Of a DNA stretch of 64,000 nt, positions 26,174 through 35,084 are shown piece by piece. Under the pieces are notes generated by a model, which did not search any database, was not told the origin of the DNA, and saw only the letters and a list, made by a program, of their open reading frames with translations. Position 1 is the first letter of the stretch; every line of letters starts with the position of its first letter. Origin of the DNA: Lachnospiraceae bacterium (GTDB taxonomy: Bacteria; Bacillota; Clostridia; Lachnospirales; Lachnospiraceae); contig JAIEAP010000041.1 of NCBI GenBank assembly GCA_029071325.1, positions 186,001 through 250,000 of the forward strand, read 5' to 3'. Position numbers and translations under genes: made by a program.

Positions 26174-27355
26174 ATGCCAATCAAGACAAGAATGTCCGGC
26201 AACGAAGCGGTTGCCCATGCGATAAGACAGATCAATCCCGACGTCATGCCGGCGTTCCCCATTACCCCATCCACGGAAATTCCGCAGTTTGTCTCCTCCA
26301 TGATCGCAAACGGAGAGATCGATACGGAATTTATCCCCGTGGAGAGTGAGCACAGTGCCATGAGCGCGGCGGTGGGTGCATCTGCCGCGGGAGCCAGAAC
26401 CCTGACGGCGACTTCCTCCTGTGGTCTTGCGCTGATGTGGGAGGTGCTGTATGTGGCGGCGTCCGACCGTCTGCCCATTGCTATGGCTGTGGTGAACCGC
26501 GGGCTGTCCGGTCCCCTTAATATCAATGCAGAGCATTCCGACAGCATGGGAGCAAGGGACTCCGGCTGGCTGCAGATCTATGCGGAGAACAATCAGGAGG
26601 TTTATGATAATTTCCTGCAGGCGTACCGTATCGCGGAGCATCCGGATGTGATGCTGCCTGTTATGATCTGTCAGGATGGTTTTATCACAAGCCATGCGGT
26701 AGAAAATATCACGCTCTGGGAGGATGAACCCATTCGGAAATTCGTAGGAGAGTACAGACCGGAACATTATCTTCTGAAGGAAGATGAAAGCATGGCGGTG
26801 GGCCCCTACGCATTGTCACCTTTTTGCATGGAGGCAAAGAAAGCGCAGGCGGAGGCAATGAAGAACGCGAAGCAGGTGATCCTGGACGTGGCGCGTGAAT
26901 TTGAGGAACTGACCGGAAGAAAGTACGGATTTTATGAAGGCTATCAATTAGAGGATGCAGAGTACGCTGTGGTGGCTATCGGTTCCGTGTGCGGAACGGC
27001 AAAGGATGCGGTGGACGCCCTTCGCAAAAAGGGCGTGAAGGCCGGGATGTTAAAGATCCGGGTGTTCCGCCCCTTCCCGGCAGAGGAGATTGCGGCGGCA
27101 TTAAAGGGCTGCAAAGCGATTGCAATTATGGATCGTGCGGAAGGCTATAGCGGAAACGGCGGACCATTAGGCTCCGATGTAACAGCGGCGCTGTACCGGG
27201 GCGACTGTCGTGCGAAGACGGTGAATATTGTGTACGGTCTGTCGGGACGCGACGTACGTTTTGAGGATATGGTGGGCGTATACGAGGATCTGGTGAAGCT
27301 TGCGGCAGGCGAGATAGAGTTTGACGAGTATCCATATCTGGGATTGAGAAAGTAG
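26174..27355 (+). CDS. 2-oxoacid:ferredoxin oxidoreductase, alpha subunit
   Basis: 393 residues. It has the pyrimidine-binding domain beginning with SGNEAVAHAIRQINPDVMPA, the TSSCGLALMWEVLYVAAS core, and a C-terminal transketolase-like domain containing VVAIGSVCGTAKDAVDAL. The alpha subunit contributes the catalytic glutamate and the second half of the thiamine site. It is central in the operon. Confidence 0.94.
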   Translation: MPIKTRMSGNEAVAHAIRQINPDVMPAFPITPSTEIPQFVSSMIANGEIDTEFIPVESEHSAMSAAVGASAAGARTLTATSSCGLALMWEVLYVAASDRLPIAMAVVNRGLSGPLNINAEHSDSMGARDSGWLQIYAENNQEVYDNFLQAYRIAEHPDVMLPVMICQDGFITSHAVENITLWEDEPIRKFVGEYRPEHYLLKEDESMAVGPYALSPFCMEAKKAQAEAMKNAKQVILDVAREFEELTGRKYGFYEGYQLEDAEYAVVAIGSVCGTAKDAVDALRKKGVKAGMLKIRVFRPFPAEEIAAALKGCKAIAIMDRAEGYSGNGGPLGSDVTAALYRGDCRAKTVNIVYGLSGRDVRFEDMVGVYEDLVKLAAGEIEFDEYPYLGLRK

Positions 27356-27363
27356 GTGCGGCA

Positions 27364-28305
27364 GTGCAAGAGAATAGATTTGATTTTAAAGAGATACAGG
27401 AAAGACAGGAACGTCTGGCGCCGGGGCACAGGATGTGTGCAGGATGCGGCGGAACCATTGCAGTCCGCAACGTATTAAAGGCATTGCATCCGGGAGATAA
27501 GGCCGTGATAGGAAATGCCACCGGGTGTCTTGAGGTGTCCACCTTTACCTACCCTTATACGGCGTATGAGGACAGTTATATCCACAATGCATTTGAGAAT
27601 GCGGGCGCAACCTTATCCGGCGTGGAAACTGCATACCGTGTGCTGAAGAAAAAGGGTAAGATCAAAGAGAATTATAAATTTATCACCTTCGGAGGAGACG
27701 GGGGAACCTATGATATCGGTCTGCAGTCCCTGTCGGGAGCTATGGAACGGGGACACGATATGGTCTATGTCTGTTATGACAACGGCGCGTATATGAATAC
27801 CGGAATCCAGCGTTCCTCTGCTACGCCTATGTATGCCGATACCACCACTACCCCCAGCGGAAGCGTATCGAACGGAAAGCCCCAGGCGAGAAAAGATCTG
27901 GCAGGTATCATTGCCTCCCACTATATTCCATATGTGGCGCAGACTACCTTTATCGGAAATATGAAGGATCTGTATGAGAAATCCGAGCGAGCCATCTATA
28001 CGCCGGGTGCAGCATTCTTAAATATCATGGCGCCCTGTCCCAGGGGCTGGCGTTATGAGGCTCCTGAAATCATTGACATCTGCAAGCTGGCGGTAGAGAC
28101 CTGTTATTGGCCGCTGTTTGAGGTGGTAGAAGGAAAGTGGATCTTGAATTATAAGCCCAAGAACAAACTGCCGCTGGAGGATTTCCTGCGCAGGCAGGGC
28201 AGATTCAAACATCTGTTCAAGCCCGGCAACGAGGAATTGATCGCCTCCTTCCAGAAGGAAGTGGACCGGAGATGGGAAGAGCTTTTAAAGAGGTGCGAAG
28301 CTTAA
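27364..28305 (+). CDS. 2-oxoacid:ferredoxin oxidoreductase, beta subunit (TPP-binding)
   Basis: 313 residues from GTG 27364. It begins with CAGCGG (cluster-ligand region), and the thiamine diphosphate motif is TFGGDGGTYDIG, with the downstream Asn in YDNGAYMNTGIQRS. The C-terminal Cys residues are those expected for the third cluster. The GTG start is supported by position and family length. It completes the four-subunit enzyme. Confidence 0.93.
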   Translation: MQENRFDFKEIQERQERLAPGHRMCAGCGGTIAVRNVLKALHPGDKAVIGNATGCLEVSTFTYPYTAYEDSYIHNAFENAGATLSGVETAYRVLKKKGKIKENYKFITFGGDGGTYDIGLQSLSGAMERGHDMVYVCYDNGAYMNTGIQRSSATPMYADTTTTPSGSVSNGKPQARKDLAGIIASHYIPYVAQTTFIGNMKDLYEKSERAIYTPGAAFLNIMAPCPRGWRYEAPEIIDICKLAVETCYWPLFEVVEGKWILNYKPKNKLPLEDFLRRQGRFKHLFKPGNEELIASFQKEVDRRWEELLKRCEA

Positions 28306-28359
28306 GTGATTCGGCAGGCTGCTGTGATTTCATATGAGGAAAGGAAGCGTGGGATACGA

Positions 28360-28821
28360 ATGAAAATGTGGAAAGAGTTTAAAGAATTTGCTTTGAGGGG
28401 CAACATGCTGGACCTGGCAGTCGGTGTCATCATCGGCGGAGCCTTCAACTCCTTAGTAACCTCTCTCGTGGACAATGTCATCATGCCTCTTTTGAGTCTG
28501 GTGATCGGCAGAATGGATTTTACTAACTGGTTTATTGCGCTGGATGGCAATCACTATGATACCTTGGAAATGGCACAGGCAACAGGCGTGGCAACGGTGA
28601 ACTTTGGAGTGTTTATCTCGGGAGTGCTGAACTTCCTGATCATGGCGTTTGTAATATTCCTTCTGGTGAAGGGGATGAATAAGCTGTTTCACGGCAAGGA
28701 GGCGCCCAAGGCACCCACAGAGAAGGATTGTCCCTTCTGCCAGAGTAAGATTTCCATCAAGGCAACCAGATGTCCTCACTGCACCAGTATTCTGGAGGAG
28801 AAGGTGCCTGCGGAGGGATAA
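28360..28821 (+). CDS. mscL: Large-conductance mechanosensitive channel MscL with C-terminal zinc ribbon
   Basis: 153 residues from ATG 28360. It has the KEFKEFALRGNMLDLAVGVIIGGAF first helix and the second helix NFLIMAFVIFLLVKGMNKL of MscL, the pore that releases osmolytes on hypo-osmotic shock. A zinc-ribbon segment (CPFC...CPHC, about residues 123-145) is appended after the cytoplasmic helix. Typical MscL lacks this; I have the impression that clostridial versions often have it. It converges with the sensor kinase gene (15 bp between stops). Confidence 0.92.
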   Translation: MKMWKEFKEFALRGNMLDLAVGVIIGGAFNSLVTSLVDNVIMPLLSLVIGRMDFTNWFIALDGNHYDTLEMAQATGVATVNFGVFISGVLNFLIMAFVIFLLVKGMNKLFHGKEAPKAPTEKDCPFCQSKISIKATRCPHCTSILEEKVPAEG

Positions 28822-28836
28822 GGGAGTTCTGACCGC

Positions 28837-30147
28837 TTAGGATCTGTCCGGCAGAGTTACGAAGAAGACTGCGCCCTGCGGGTGAGCGTCTTCTACCCAG
28901 ATATGTCCGTGCATGGCGGTAATCAATTCTCTGGCAATACAGAGTCCCAGACCGAAATGATTCTTATTGGTATGGGATTGCTCGGCGCGGTAGAAACGGC
29001 GGAAGATCGCCTTTTTATCCTCGTCGGCAACACCGCAACCATTATCACTGACGGCAAATCGGAATTGACCATCCGGTTTGCCGCCTTTGCGTATATAAGA
29101 AAGTTCCAGAGAGACCTCTCCGCCCTCCGGGGTGTAGGAGAGCGCATTGTCGATCAGGATGGACAACACCTGTGTCAGACGCTCACGGTCGAGGCGGCAG
29201 TCGGGCAGAAGCCGATCCGGCAGAGACAGGCGCAGGGCAATATTCCTGCGGTGTGCCAGAGGCTCATATTTTTCGAAAACGCTTAACAGCACTTCGTCCG
29301 GTTGGTAGTCCCCCATATGGAGTGCCAGAGAACCGGAATCAGAGTTGGCAAGAAGCAGCATATCATCCACGAGGTGTGCCATACGCGTGCCCTCCTCTGC
29401 CATCAGATCCATAAAGTGCGTCCGTTGGGCAGACGTATCTGCCTTGGCACATGCCTCGAGGCCGGAGCGTATCACGGCAAGGGGGGCTCTCAGTTCGTGG
29501 GAGGCTGAGGCAATAAAGTCTGTCTGCCGTTTCTGGTTGTTTTCCAGTGGATGTATCATACGGCCGGTGAAGAACCAGGAAAAAACCAACAGCGCGCAGA
29601 TGGCGGCGACATCCGCAAGCAGCACCCACCAGAACAGGCGCAGAAGCTGCGTTCGGTCGCCGCGCTGATACAGGATCAGGAAGCTTAAGTGCCCCGCCTC
29701 CTTGGGAATGATCCCGGCAGAGATATAATAGCTGCTGCCGGATGCATCCGTGTAGTCGAACTCCGTATGGACGGGAAGGCTTCGGGAGGTCTCAGCGAAG
29801 ATATCCATGTAATGCACGCGGTCGGCAGTATCCAAAACCTCGCGCACCAGTTCGTATTCTTCCGGGGATGTATGATAGCCCTGGTAAGAGAAGGGCTGGT
29901 TATTGTTATACAAATAGATTCGGAAATGACCGTCTGCCTGCAGACGGCTCAGCCAGGTATGGGAGATGATATCCTGTTCCTGAAGGTGCAGAATGGCAGC
30001 ATCAAGCTCAGACAGGAAGGAGGCATAGTTGCTCTCGCGCATGCTGTCTCCCACAAACAAAAGGCTGATCCCGGACAGAACCAGTACGATAATACCGGTG
30101 ATCATGGTGCTGAATATAGTCATTTTCCAGTGTAATTTATGAAACAT
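28837..30147 (-). CDS. Sensor histidine kinase
   Basis: 436 residues. Membrane helices at about 10-33 and 172-194 flank an extracytoplasmic sensing domain of about 135 residues. The phosphoacceptor is His217 in ASASHELRAPLAV, followed by HATPase motifs DNALSYTPEG (N box), VSDNGCGV (G1) and HFGLGLCIARELI. It lies downstream of the response regulator, with an 11-base overlap, and both are divergent from the propeller-lipoprotein operon at 30991. This context suggests that the kinase controls that operon, perhaps sensing the same compound, as VanS/BceS-type kinases do. Confidence 0.92.
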   Translation of the reverse strand: MFHKLHWKMTIFSTMITGIIVLVLSGISLLFVGDSMRESNYASFLSELDAAILHLQEQDIISHTWLSRLQADGHFRIYLYNNNQPFSYQGYHTSPEEYELVREVLDTADRVHYMDIFAETSRSLPVHTEFDYTDASGSSYYISAGIIPKEAGHLSFLILYQRGDRTQLLRLFWWVLLADVAAICALLVFSWFFTGRMIHPLENNQKRQTDFIASASHELRAPLAVIRSGLEACAKADTSAQRTHFMDLMAEEGTRMAHLVDDMLLLANSDSGSLALHMGDYQPDEVLLSVFEKYEPLAHRRNIALRLSLPDRLLPDCRLDRERLTQVLSILIDNALSYTPEGGEVSLELSYIRKGGKPDGQFRFAVSDNGCGVADEDKKAIFRRFYRAEQSHTNKNHFGLGLCIARELITAMHGHIWVEDAHPQGAVFFVTLPDRS

Positions 30148-30820
30148 GGTGACTCTCCAATCGGTATCCGATTCCCCGGATCGTAAGTATGCTCATGCAG
30201 CTATTGACATAGGCAAGACGCTTGCGCAGATAATGGACATAGGTGTCCAGGTTGCCTTCTTCCACCGGTGCGTCCGTGCCCCATACGCGGGAGAGAATAA
30301 CCATACGGCGAAGTACCGTATCCGGGTTCCTTAAGAATATTTCAAGGAGTTTTCCCTCCCGCCCGGACAACTGCAGCGTGCCGCCGGGGCCTGATAACTG
30401 CCGCATGCCGCAGTCGTATTGAATGTCAGACAGGCAGAGCATGTCATCCGGCTCCCATTTGCCGCTCCTGCGCCCCAGAGAACGGATGCGGGCCAGGAGC
30501 TCTTCAAAGGCAAAGGGCTTGACGATATAGTCATCGGCGCCCTTGTCCAGACCCTCGACACGGTCATAAAGCTCGCCCAGAGCCGTGATCAAAATGACAG
30601 GTGTAACGATTCCGGCTGCCCTTGTCTTTTCCAGAACCAGCAGACCATTCATGGTGGGCAGCATGCGGTCTAAAAGTATGAGGTCATGCCCGTCCTGCAG
30701 CAGCAGATCCAGCCCGTCCCGCCCGTCGTGGCATACATCTACCAGATGGCGCTCTTTTTCCAATTGAAAGCGTATGGTTTCACAGAGGTTCCGGTCATCT
30801 TCTATCAATAGGATTCGCAT
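30137..30820 (-). CDS. OmpR/PhoB family response regulator
   Basis: 227 residues from ATG 30820, preceded by AAGGAGG. Receiver domain: acidic pair near residues 8-9, phosphorylated Asp51 (LLDRMLP), Thr79 and Lys101 (VKPF). C-terminal winged helix with the RLRKRL/YLRKRL and IRGIGYRL signatures. The longer frame to 30859 lacks a ribosome site. The divergent promoter region contains a run of direct TTTAAA repeats that could be its binding sites. Confidence 0.93.
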   Translation of the reverse strand: MRILLIEDDRNLCETIRFQLEKERHLVDVCHDGRDGLDLLLQDGHDLILLDRMLPTMNGLLVLEKTRAAGIVTPVILITALGELYDRVEGLDKGADDYIVKPFAFEELLARIRSLGRRSGKWEPDDMLCLSDIQYDCGMRQLSGPGGTLQLSGREGKLLEIFLRNPDTVLRRMVILSRVWGTDAPVEEGNLDTYVHYLRKRLAYVNSCMSILTIRGIGYRLESHHVS

Positions 30821-30894
30821 GGAATAGATTCCTCCTTTTGCGTATATGTCGATGTTCATCAGGTTCAGTGTAACATAGTTTTCTTAGAAGAATC

Positions 30895-30942
30895 TTTAAA
30901 AAATAGAGAAAATTTAAAGGAGTATTTAAAGAAAGTTTTAAG
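30895..30942 (+). promoter_or_regulatory. Direct TTTAAA repeats, candidate response-regulator sites
   Basis: TTTAAA occurs at 30895, 30913 and 30925, and TTTAAG at 30937; the last three are spaced 12 bp apart. A -10-like TAAGAT (30953-30958) lies downstream with no good -35, a layout typical of an activator-dependent promoter. The spacing near one helical turn suits an OmpR-type dimer array. Confidence 0.5.
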
Positions 30943-30990
30943 ATAAGTCTGCTAAGATGACAGACAGATGAGGAAAACAGGAGGTATAAA

Positions 30991-33399
30991 ATGAGAAAAA
31001 GCAGATGCGGACATAGAAAACAAAAAAATATTGCAGCGCTGCTGCTGTCTGTGATACTGGCGGGTTCACTGCTGGCGGGCTGCAGCAAGAGCGATGAAGA
31101 CAGCGGCCTGTCTGGAAACACAGGCGGCAGGGGACGTTTTGTGGAAGAGGAGGTCTCTCTGCCTCAGGGTATGAGTGAGATACTGACCATGCGTACACTT
31201 TCAGATGGAAGGCTGGCGCTGGTGGCAGCAGATGAGGTGGGGATGGATTATTTCCTTCTTCACAGCAGTGATATGGGGGCAAATTGGGAATCCATACCTA
31301 TCCGGAATCTGAATGCGGAGCAGATATGGGTATCCAAGGCGGCAATCGCTCCGGACGGTTCCGCAGCGCTCTATGGATTAGACCTGGGCGGGGCGGAAAG
31401 CCGGCTTTGGAAAGTAGGAAGCGACGGAAGCGCTAAAATAATCCCATTGGAATTGCCGGAGTATGAAGACGATGGTGTGTCGGGAAAGACCTTTTCTTAT
31501 CAAATGGAGGCGGATGGCAGCAATCCTTCGGACGAAGCTGGCGCAGGTTTGGAGAACATCATAGAGGGAACGGAAGAAGGACTTCTTCAGAATTTTGTCA
31601 ATTATAACGACATACAGCAGATGGCATATGATGAAGCGGGGAATCTCTTGTGTCTGGATCTCTACGGTCAGGTATATCGGATGAATCTTAAGGATGGTTC
31701 CCTGGAAGATGCATTTGCACTGGAAGGGGAGGAGATCCGGTATTTTGGAATTTCCGGCAATACGTTCTTAGGCAGTACGGGAGAGGAACTGCTGCTGTTT
31801 GATACCGTGAGCGGGGAGCGGATGGATGAGGAACCCGTGCTGGATGAGAGTGTGCAGAGTGCACAGAATAATTTTGACGGAATGACATTATACTCCAGCG
31901 CAAGCCCTATGGTGTTTGCTGCAGAGGCAAAAGACCCGGTGGTGTATGCTACAGGAAACGGCATATTTTCTTATCAGATGGGCGGAAGTGTCAGTGAACA
32001 GCTTGTGGACGGAGCGCTGACTTCCCTGAGTAATCCCGACAATGGACTGCAATCCATTACCATGCCGGATGAAAATCATATTTTTGTTGTGTTAAGCGGG
32101 ATAGATGGTTCACAACTGCTTCGATTCAGTTATGATCCAGACGCATCAGCAGCGCCGGATCAGGAACTGAAAATCTATGCGATGGAGGATTCCATGGCAC
32201 TGCGTCAGGCAATCACCCTGTTTCGCGAAAAGCATTCCAATGTATATGTGAACCTGCAGATCGGACTGAGTGAGGAGGGAGTCACAAGAGAGGATGCCCT
32301 CACGGCACTGAATACGGATATCATGGCAGGAAACGGTCCCGATGTGCTGATCTTGGACGGTATGCAGCCGGACAGCTACATCGAGAAAGAGATACTGACA
32401 GACCTCTCGGATGTCATTCGTGAATTGGAAGAACAGGATGGATTGTTCTCCGGTATATGCAATGCGTATGAGGGGGAAAACGGAATATACGCAGTTCCCA
32501 CAAGATTCCTGGTGCCGGTTGCAGCGGGAAACCGTGACGGGGTAAATGCGAGCAGTGAACTGAAAACGCTGGCAGCGTGGGCGGAAGGACAGAAGGACGC
32601 TGAGATACCGGTTATGGCCAATATGGAAATTGACAAGCTGCTGCGGATATTGTATGATTCCGCTTCCGCAGACTGGCAGAGAGAGGACGGTTCTCTGGAC
32701 GAGGCACAGCTTTCGGATTTTCTGGCAAATGCCAAAGCTCTGGCAGACACCGTGGGGACTGCAGAATCAGAGGCGATAAGCTATAGCAGCTTTGGCTCCC
32801 TGTGGAATTCGGATGTGGCCATACAGGACAGTATGCTGGATGGGATGCATCTTCTTATGGGAGAGTCACAGATAGAGCTGGGAGAACTGGCAGGGATAGA
32901 GAATTTCCGGCAACTGGCGTCGATTCTGGCAAATACAGACGGGAGTTACGCGCAAAGTGGTGATTTGGGGGCGGGAACCTTCGTTCCATATCTGACTGTG
33001 GGTGTATTGGCGAAAGGCAATACAGAAATGGGTAAGGAATTTGTACGGGAATTGATGGGCAAAGATCTGGTGATCAGCGATGCCGGATTCCCGGTCAACA
33101 GGGCAGCCTATAAAGCTGGATGCGAGAGCGCGATGGAGGATAACGATCAGTACAGTGAGGTCCTGGCAATTGTAGATGAGAGCGGACAGATGCGCGAAGT
33201 GAAGATTCTGCCGCTGACGCAGGCGCAGGTGGATGAAATCACTGCCCTTCTGGAAAATATAAGCGTTCCCTGTCTGGCGGATGAGACGATTGAAAGCCAG
33301 GTGTTGGAGCAGGCCGGATTGTATATAGCGGGAGATCAGGAGCTGGAAGAGACTGTTGGCAACATTCAGCAGAAGGTGGATCTGTATCTTGCGGAGTAG
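30991..33399 (+). CDS. Lipoprotein: N-terminal beta-propeller-like region fused to an extracellular solute-binding domain
   Basis: 802 residues. The signal peptide ends at lipobox LLAG-Cys31. Residues about 45-390 have a repeated hydrophobic-strand pattern with an Asp-box (SSDMGANW, near 92-99), which suggests a propeller or BNR-like domain. Residues about 390-800 read like a type 1 extracellular solute-binding protein (LKIYAMEDSMALRQAITLF, DVLILDG). A solute-binding protein joined to such a region is unusual. AGGAGG precedes ATG 30991. The next gene starts inside its end, on a coupled TTG. The ligand is unknown; sugars are the usual cargo of the neighbouring permease type. Confidence 0.78.
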   Translation: MRKSRCGHRKQKNIAALLLSVILAGSLLAGCSKSDEDSGLSGNTGGRGRFVEEEVSLPQGMSEILTMRTLSDGRLALVAADEVGMDYFLLHSSDMGANWESIPIRNLNAEQIWVSKAAIAPDGSAALYGLDLGGAESRLWKVGSDGSAKIIPLELPEYEDDGVSGKTFSYQMEADGSNPSDEAGAGLENIIEGTEEGLLQNFVNYNDIQQMAYDEAGNLLCLDLYGQVYRMNLKDGSLEDAFALEGEEIRYFGISGNTFLGSTGEELLLFDTVSGERMDEEPVLDESVQSAQNNFDGMTLYSSASPMVFAAEAKDPVVYATGNGIFSYQMGGSVSEQLVDGALTSLSNPDNGLQSITMPDENHIFVVLSGIDGSQLLRFSYDPDASAAPDQELKIYAMEDSMALRQAITLFREKHSNVYVNLQIGLSEEGVTREDALTALNTDIMAGNGPDVLILDGMQPDSYIEKEILTDLSDVIRELEEQDGLFSGICNAYEGENGIYAVPTRFLVPVAAGNRDGVNASSELKTLAAWAEGQKDAEIPVMANMEIDKLLRILYDSASADWQREDGSLDEAQLSDFLANAKALADTVGTAESEAISYSSFGSLWNSDVAIQDSMLDGMHLLMGESQIELGELAGIENFRQLASILANTDGSYAQSGDLGAGTFVPYLTVGVLAKGNTEMGKEFVRELMGKDLVISDAGFPVNRAAYKAGCESAMEDNDQYSEVLAIVDESGQMREVKILPLTQAQVDEITALLENISVPCLADETIESQVLEQAGLYIAGDQELEETVGNIQQKVDLYLAE

Positions 33400-34231
33400 A
33401 AAGAAGAAGGGACTGTGGTTTATCCTGCCGAGCCTTGCAGGTGTGTCAATATTCTACCTGATTCCCTTTTGCGATGTAGTACGGCGCTCCTTTGCCAGGA
33501 GCATGGGTGTGGGATTTGCGGGTCTGGACAATTACCGTAAGGTACTGACCAATTCCGCATTCCTCCTGGCGGCAAAGAATACGCTGAGGTTTGTGGCGGT
33601 GTGTCTGCCGTTGCTGCTGCTTTTGTCACTGCTGCTGGCACTGCTGCTGCAGCGTCGGGTATGGGGCAGGCATGTGATGAAAAGCACATACCTATTGCCT
33701 ATGGCGATTCCTGCGGCCAGCGTGGTATTGCTGTGGAGACTGTTGTTTGACAGGCAGGGAATGCTGAACGGACTCCTGGAGAGGCTGAACATGACCGGCG
33801 TGGACTGGATGAATACGGGAATGGCATTTTGCGTGCTCATATTTACCTATTTGTGGAAAAATCTGGGCTACGATATCATTCTGTGGAGCGCGGGATTAAG
33901 CGGGATTTCCGAGAGTATTTATGATGCGGCAAGGGTGGATGGAGCGGGTAGGTGGCAGAACTTCTGGTACATAACACTGCCGAATCTAAAGCAGGTTGGC
34001 GCCGCTATTGTCGTTCTGTCCTTCTTAAATTCCTTTAAGGTATTCCGGGAGGCGTATCTGGTGGCTGGCAATTATCCCCAGGAGGATATTTATCTATTGC
34101 AGCATGTATTTAACAACTGGTTCCGGGATCTGTCCGTGGACAAGATGGCGGCGGGCTCCTGTCTTCTGTCGGGCATTGTCCTGGGATTGGTCATCCTGCT
34201 GCAGAAGAGCTGGGGAAAGGAGGACTGGTAA
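33389..34231 (+). CDS. ABC transporter permease, MalF-like (TTG start)
   Basis: 280 residues from TTG 33389, which lies nine bases after AAGGTGG and 11 bases inside the end of the lipoprotein gene. Six hydrophobic helices and the EAA loop segment ISESIYDAARVDGAGRWQNFWYITLP are typical of MalF/UgpA-type permeases. The start is non-ATG, supported by ribosome site and coupling. It ends at 34231, where the next ATG begins. Confidence 0.85.
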   Translation: MRSRKKKGLWFILPSLAGVSIFYLIPFCDVVRRSFARSMGVGFAGLDNYRKVLTNSAFLLAAKNTLRFVAVCLPLLLLLSLLLALLLQRRVWGRHVMKSTYLLPMAIPAASVVLLWRLLFDRQGMLNGLLERLNMTGVDWMNTGMAFCVLIFTYLWKNLGYDIILWSAGLSGISESIYDAARVDGAGRWQNFWYITLPNLKQVGAAIVVLSFLNSFKVFREAYLVAGNYPQEDIYLLQHVFNNWFRDLSVDKMAAGSCLLSGIVLGLVILLQKSWGKEDW

Positions 34232-35070
34232 TGCGAAGAGTGTTCGGGACTGCCGTGTCTATGGTATTTGTCCTGCTGTGCCTGGCGCCGGTACTGTTCC
34301 TGGTGATTGGTTCTTTTATGGGAAATGATGAAATTTACCGTCACATTGCACCTGTCATAGGAAACGCAGAAGGTTATGCTGGCTGGACGCCGCTTCCCAT
34401 GTATCCAACGTTCCAGCATCTGGTGGAGCTGCTTTTGGATTCTCCGGAATTTTTCCATATGTTCTGGAATTCGGTAAAGACAACTGTGTGTATCATGGGC
34501 GGACAGCTTCTGTTTGGTATGCCTGCTGCCTGGGGGCTGGCGCGATATTCCTTTCCGGGCAGAAGACTGATCTATATGCTGTATATTGTGTTGATGATGA
34601 TGCCGTTTCAGGTGGTGATGCTGTCAGAGTACCTGGTACTGGATAGACTGTCCCTCTTAGACACTGCCGGTGCAGTGATATTACCCGGAATCTTTGCAAC
34701 CTTTCCGGTATTTCTTATGTACCGATTCTTCCGGGGAGTTCCGGACAGTATTCTGGAGGCGGCGCGTATAGATGGAGCGGGAGAATTGCAGTTGTTCTTT
34801 CTGATGGGGATACCGTTAGGGTCATCCGGTATTATTTCAGCCATGGTGCTGTCCTTTCTGGAGTGCTGGAACATGATAGAACAGCCAATGGTATTTCTAA
34901 AGACGAAAAGTCTGTGGACATTATCGCTGTACCTGCCGGAAATCAACGGCAGCAATGCAGGATTCTGTATCTGCGCATCTTTCGCGGCGCTGCTGCCGGC
35001 GGCTTTGGTATTCTTAAGCGGACAGGATTATCTGGAGGCAGGTATCGTGGCTTCCGCAGTAAAGGAGTAG
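34231..35070 (+). CDS. ABC transporter permease, MalG-like
   Basis: 279 residues with six hydrophobic helices. The EAA motif is in PDSILEAARIDGAGELQLFFLM. It is the partner of the preceding MalF-like permease. No ATPase gene lies in the window; sugar permeases of this type often share a single ATPase encoded elsewhere (MsmK-like), which I cannot verify. It overlaps the upstream gene by one base. Confidence 0.85.
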   Translation: MRRVFGTAVSMVFVLLCLAPVLFLVIGSFMGNDEIYRHIAPVIGNAEGYAGWTPLPMYPTFQHLVELLLDSPEFFHMFWNSVKTTVCIMGGQLLFGMPAAWGLARYSFPGRRLIYMLYIVLMMMPFQVVMLSEYLVLDRLSLLDTAGAVILPGIFATFPVFLMYRFFRGVPDSILEAARIDGAGELQLFFLMGIPLGSSGIISAMVLSFLECWNMIEQPMVFLKTKSLWTLSLYLPEINGSNAGFCICASFAALLPAALVFLSGQDYLEAGIVASAVKE

Positions 35071-35084
35071 GAGGAGACACTTGT

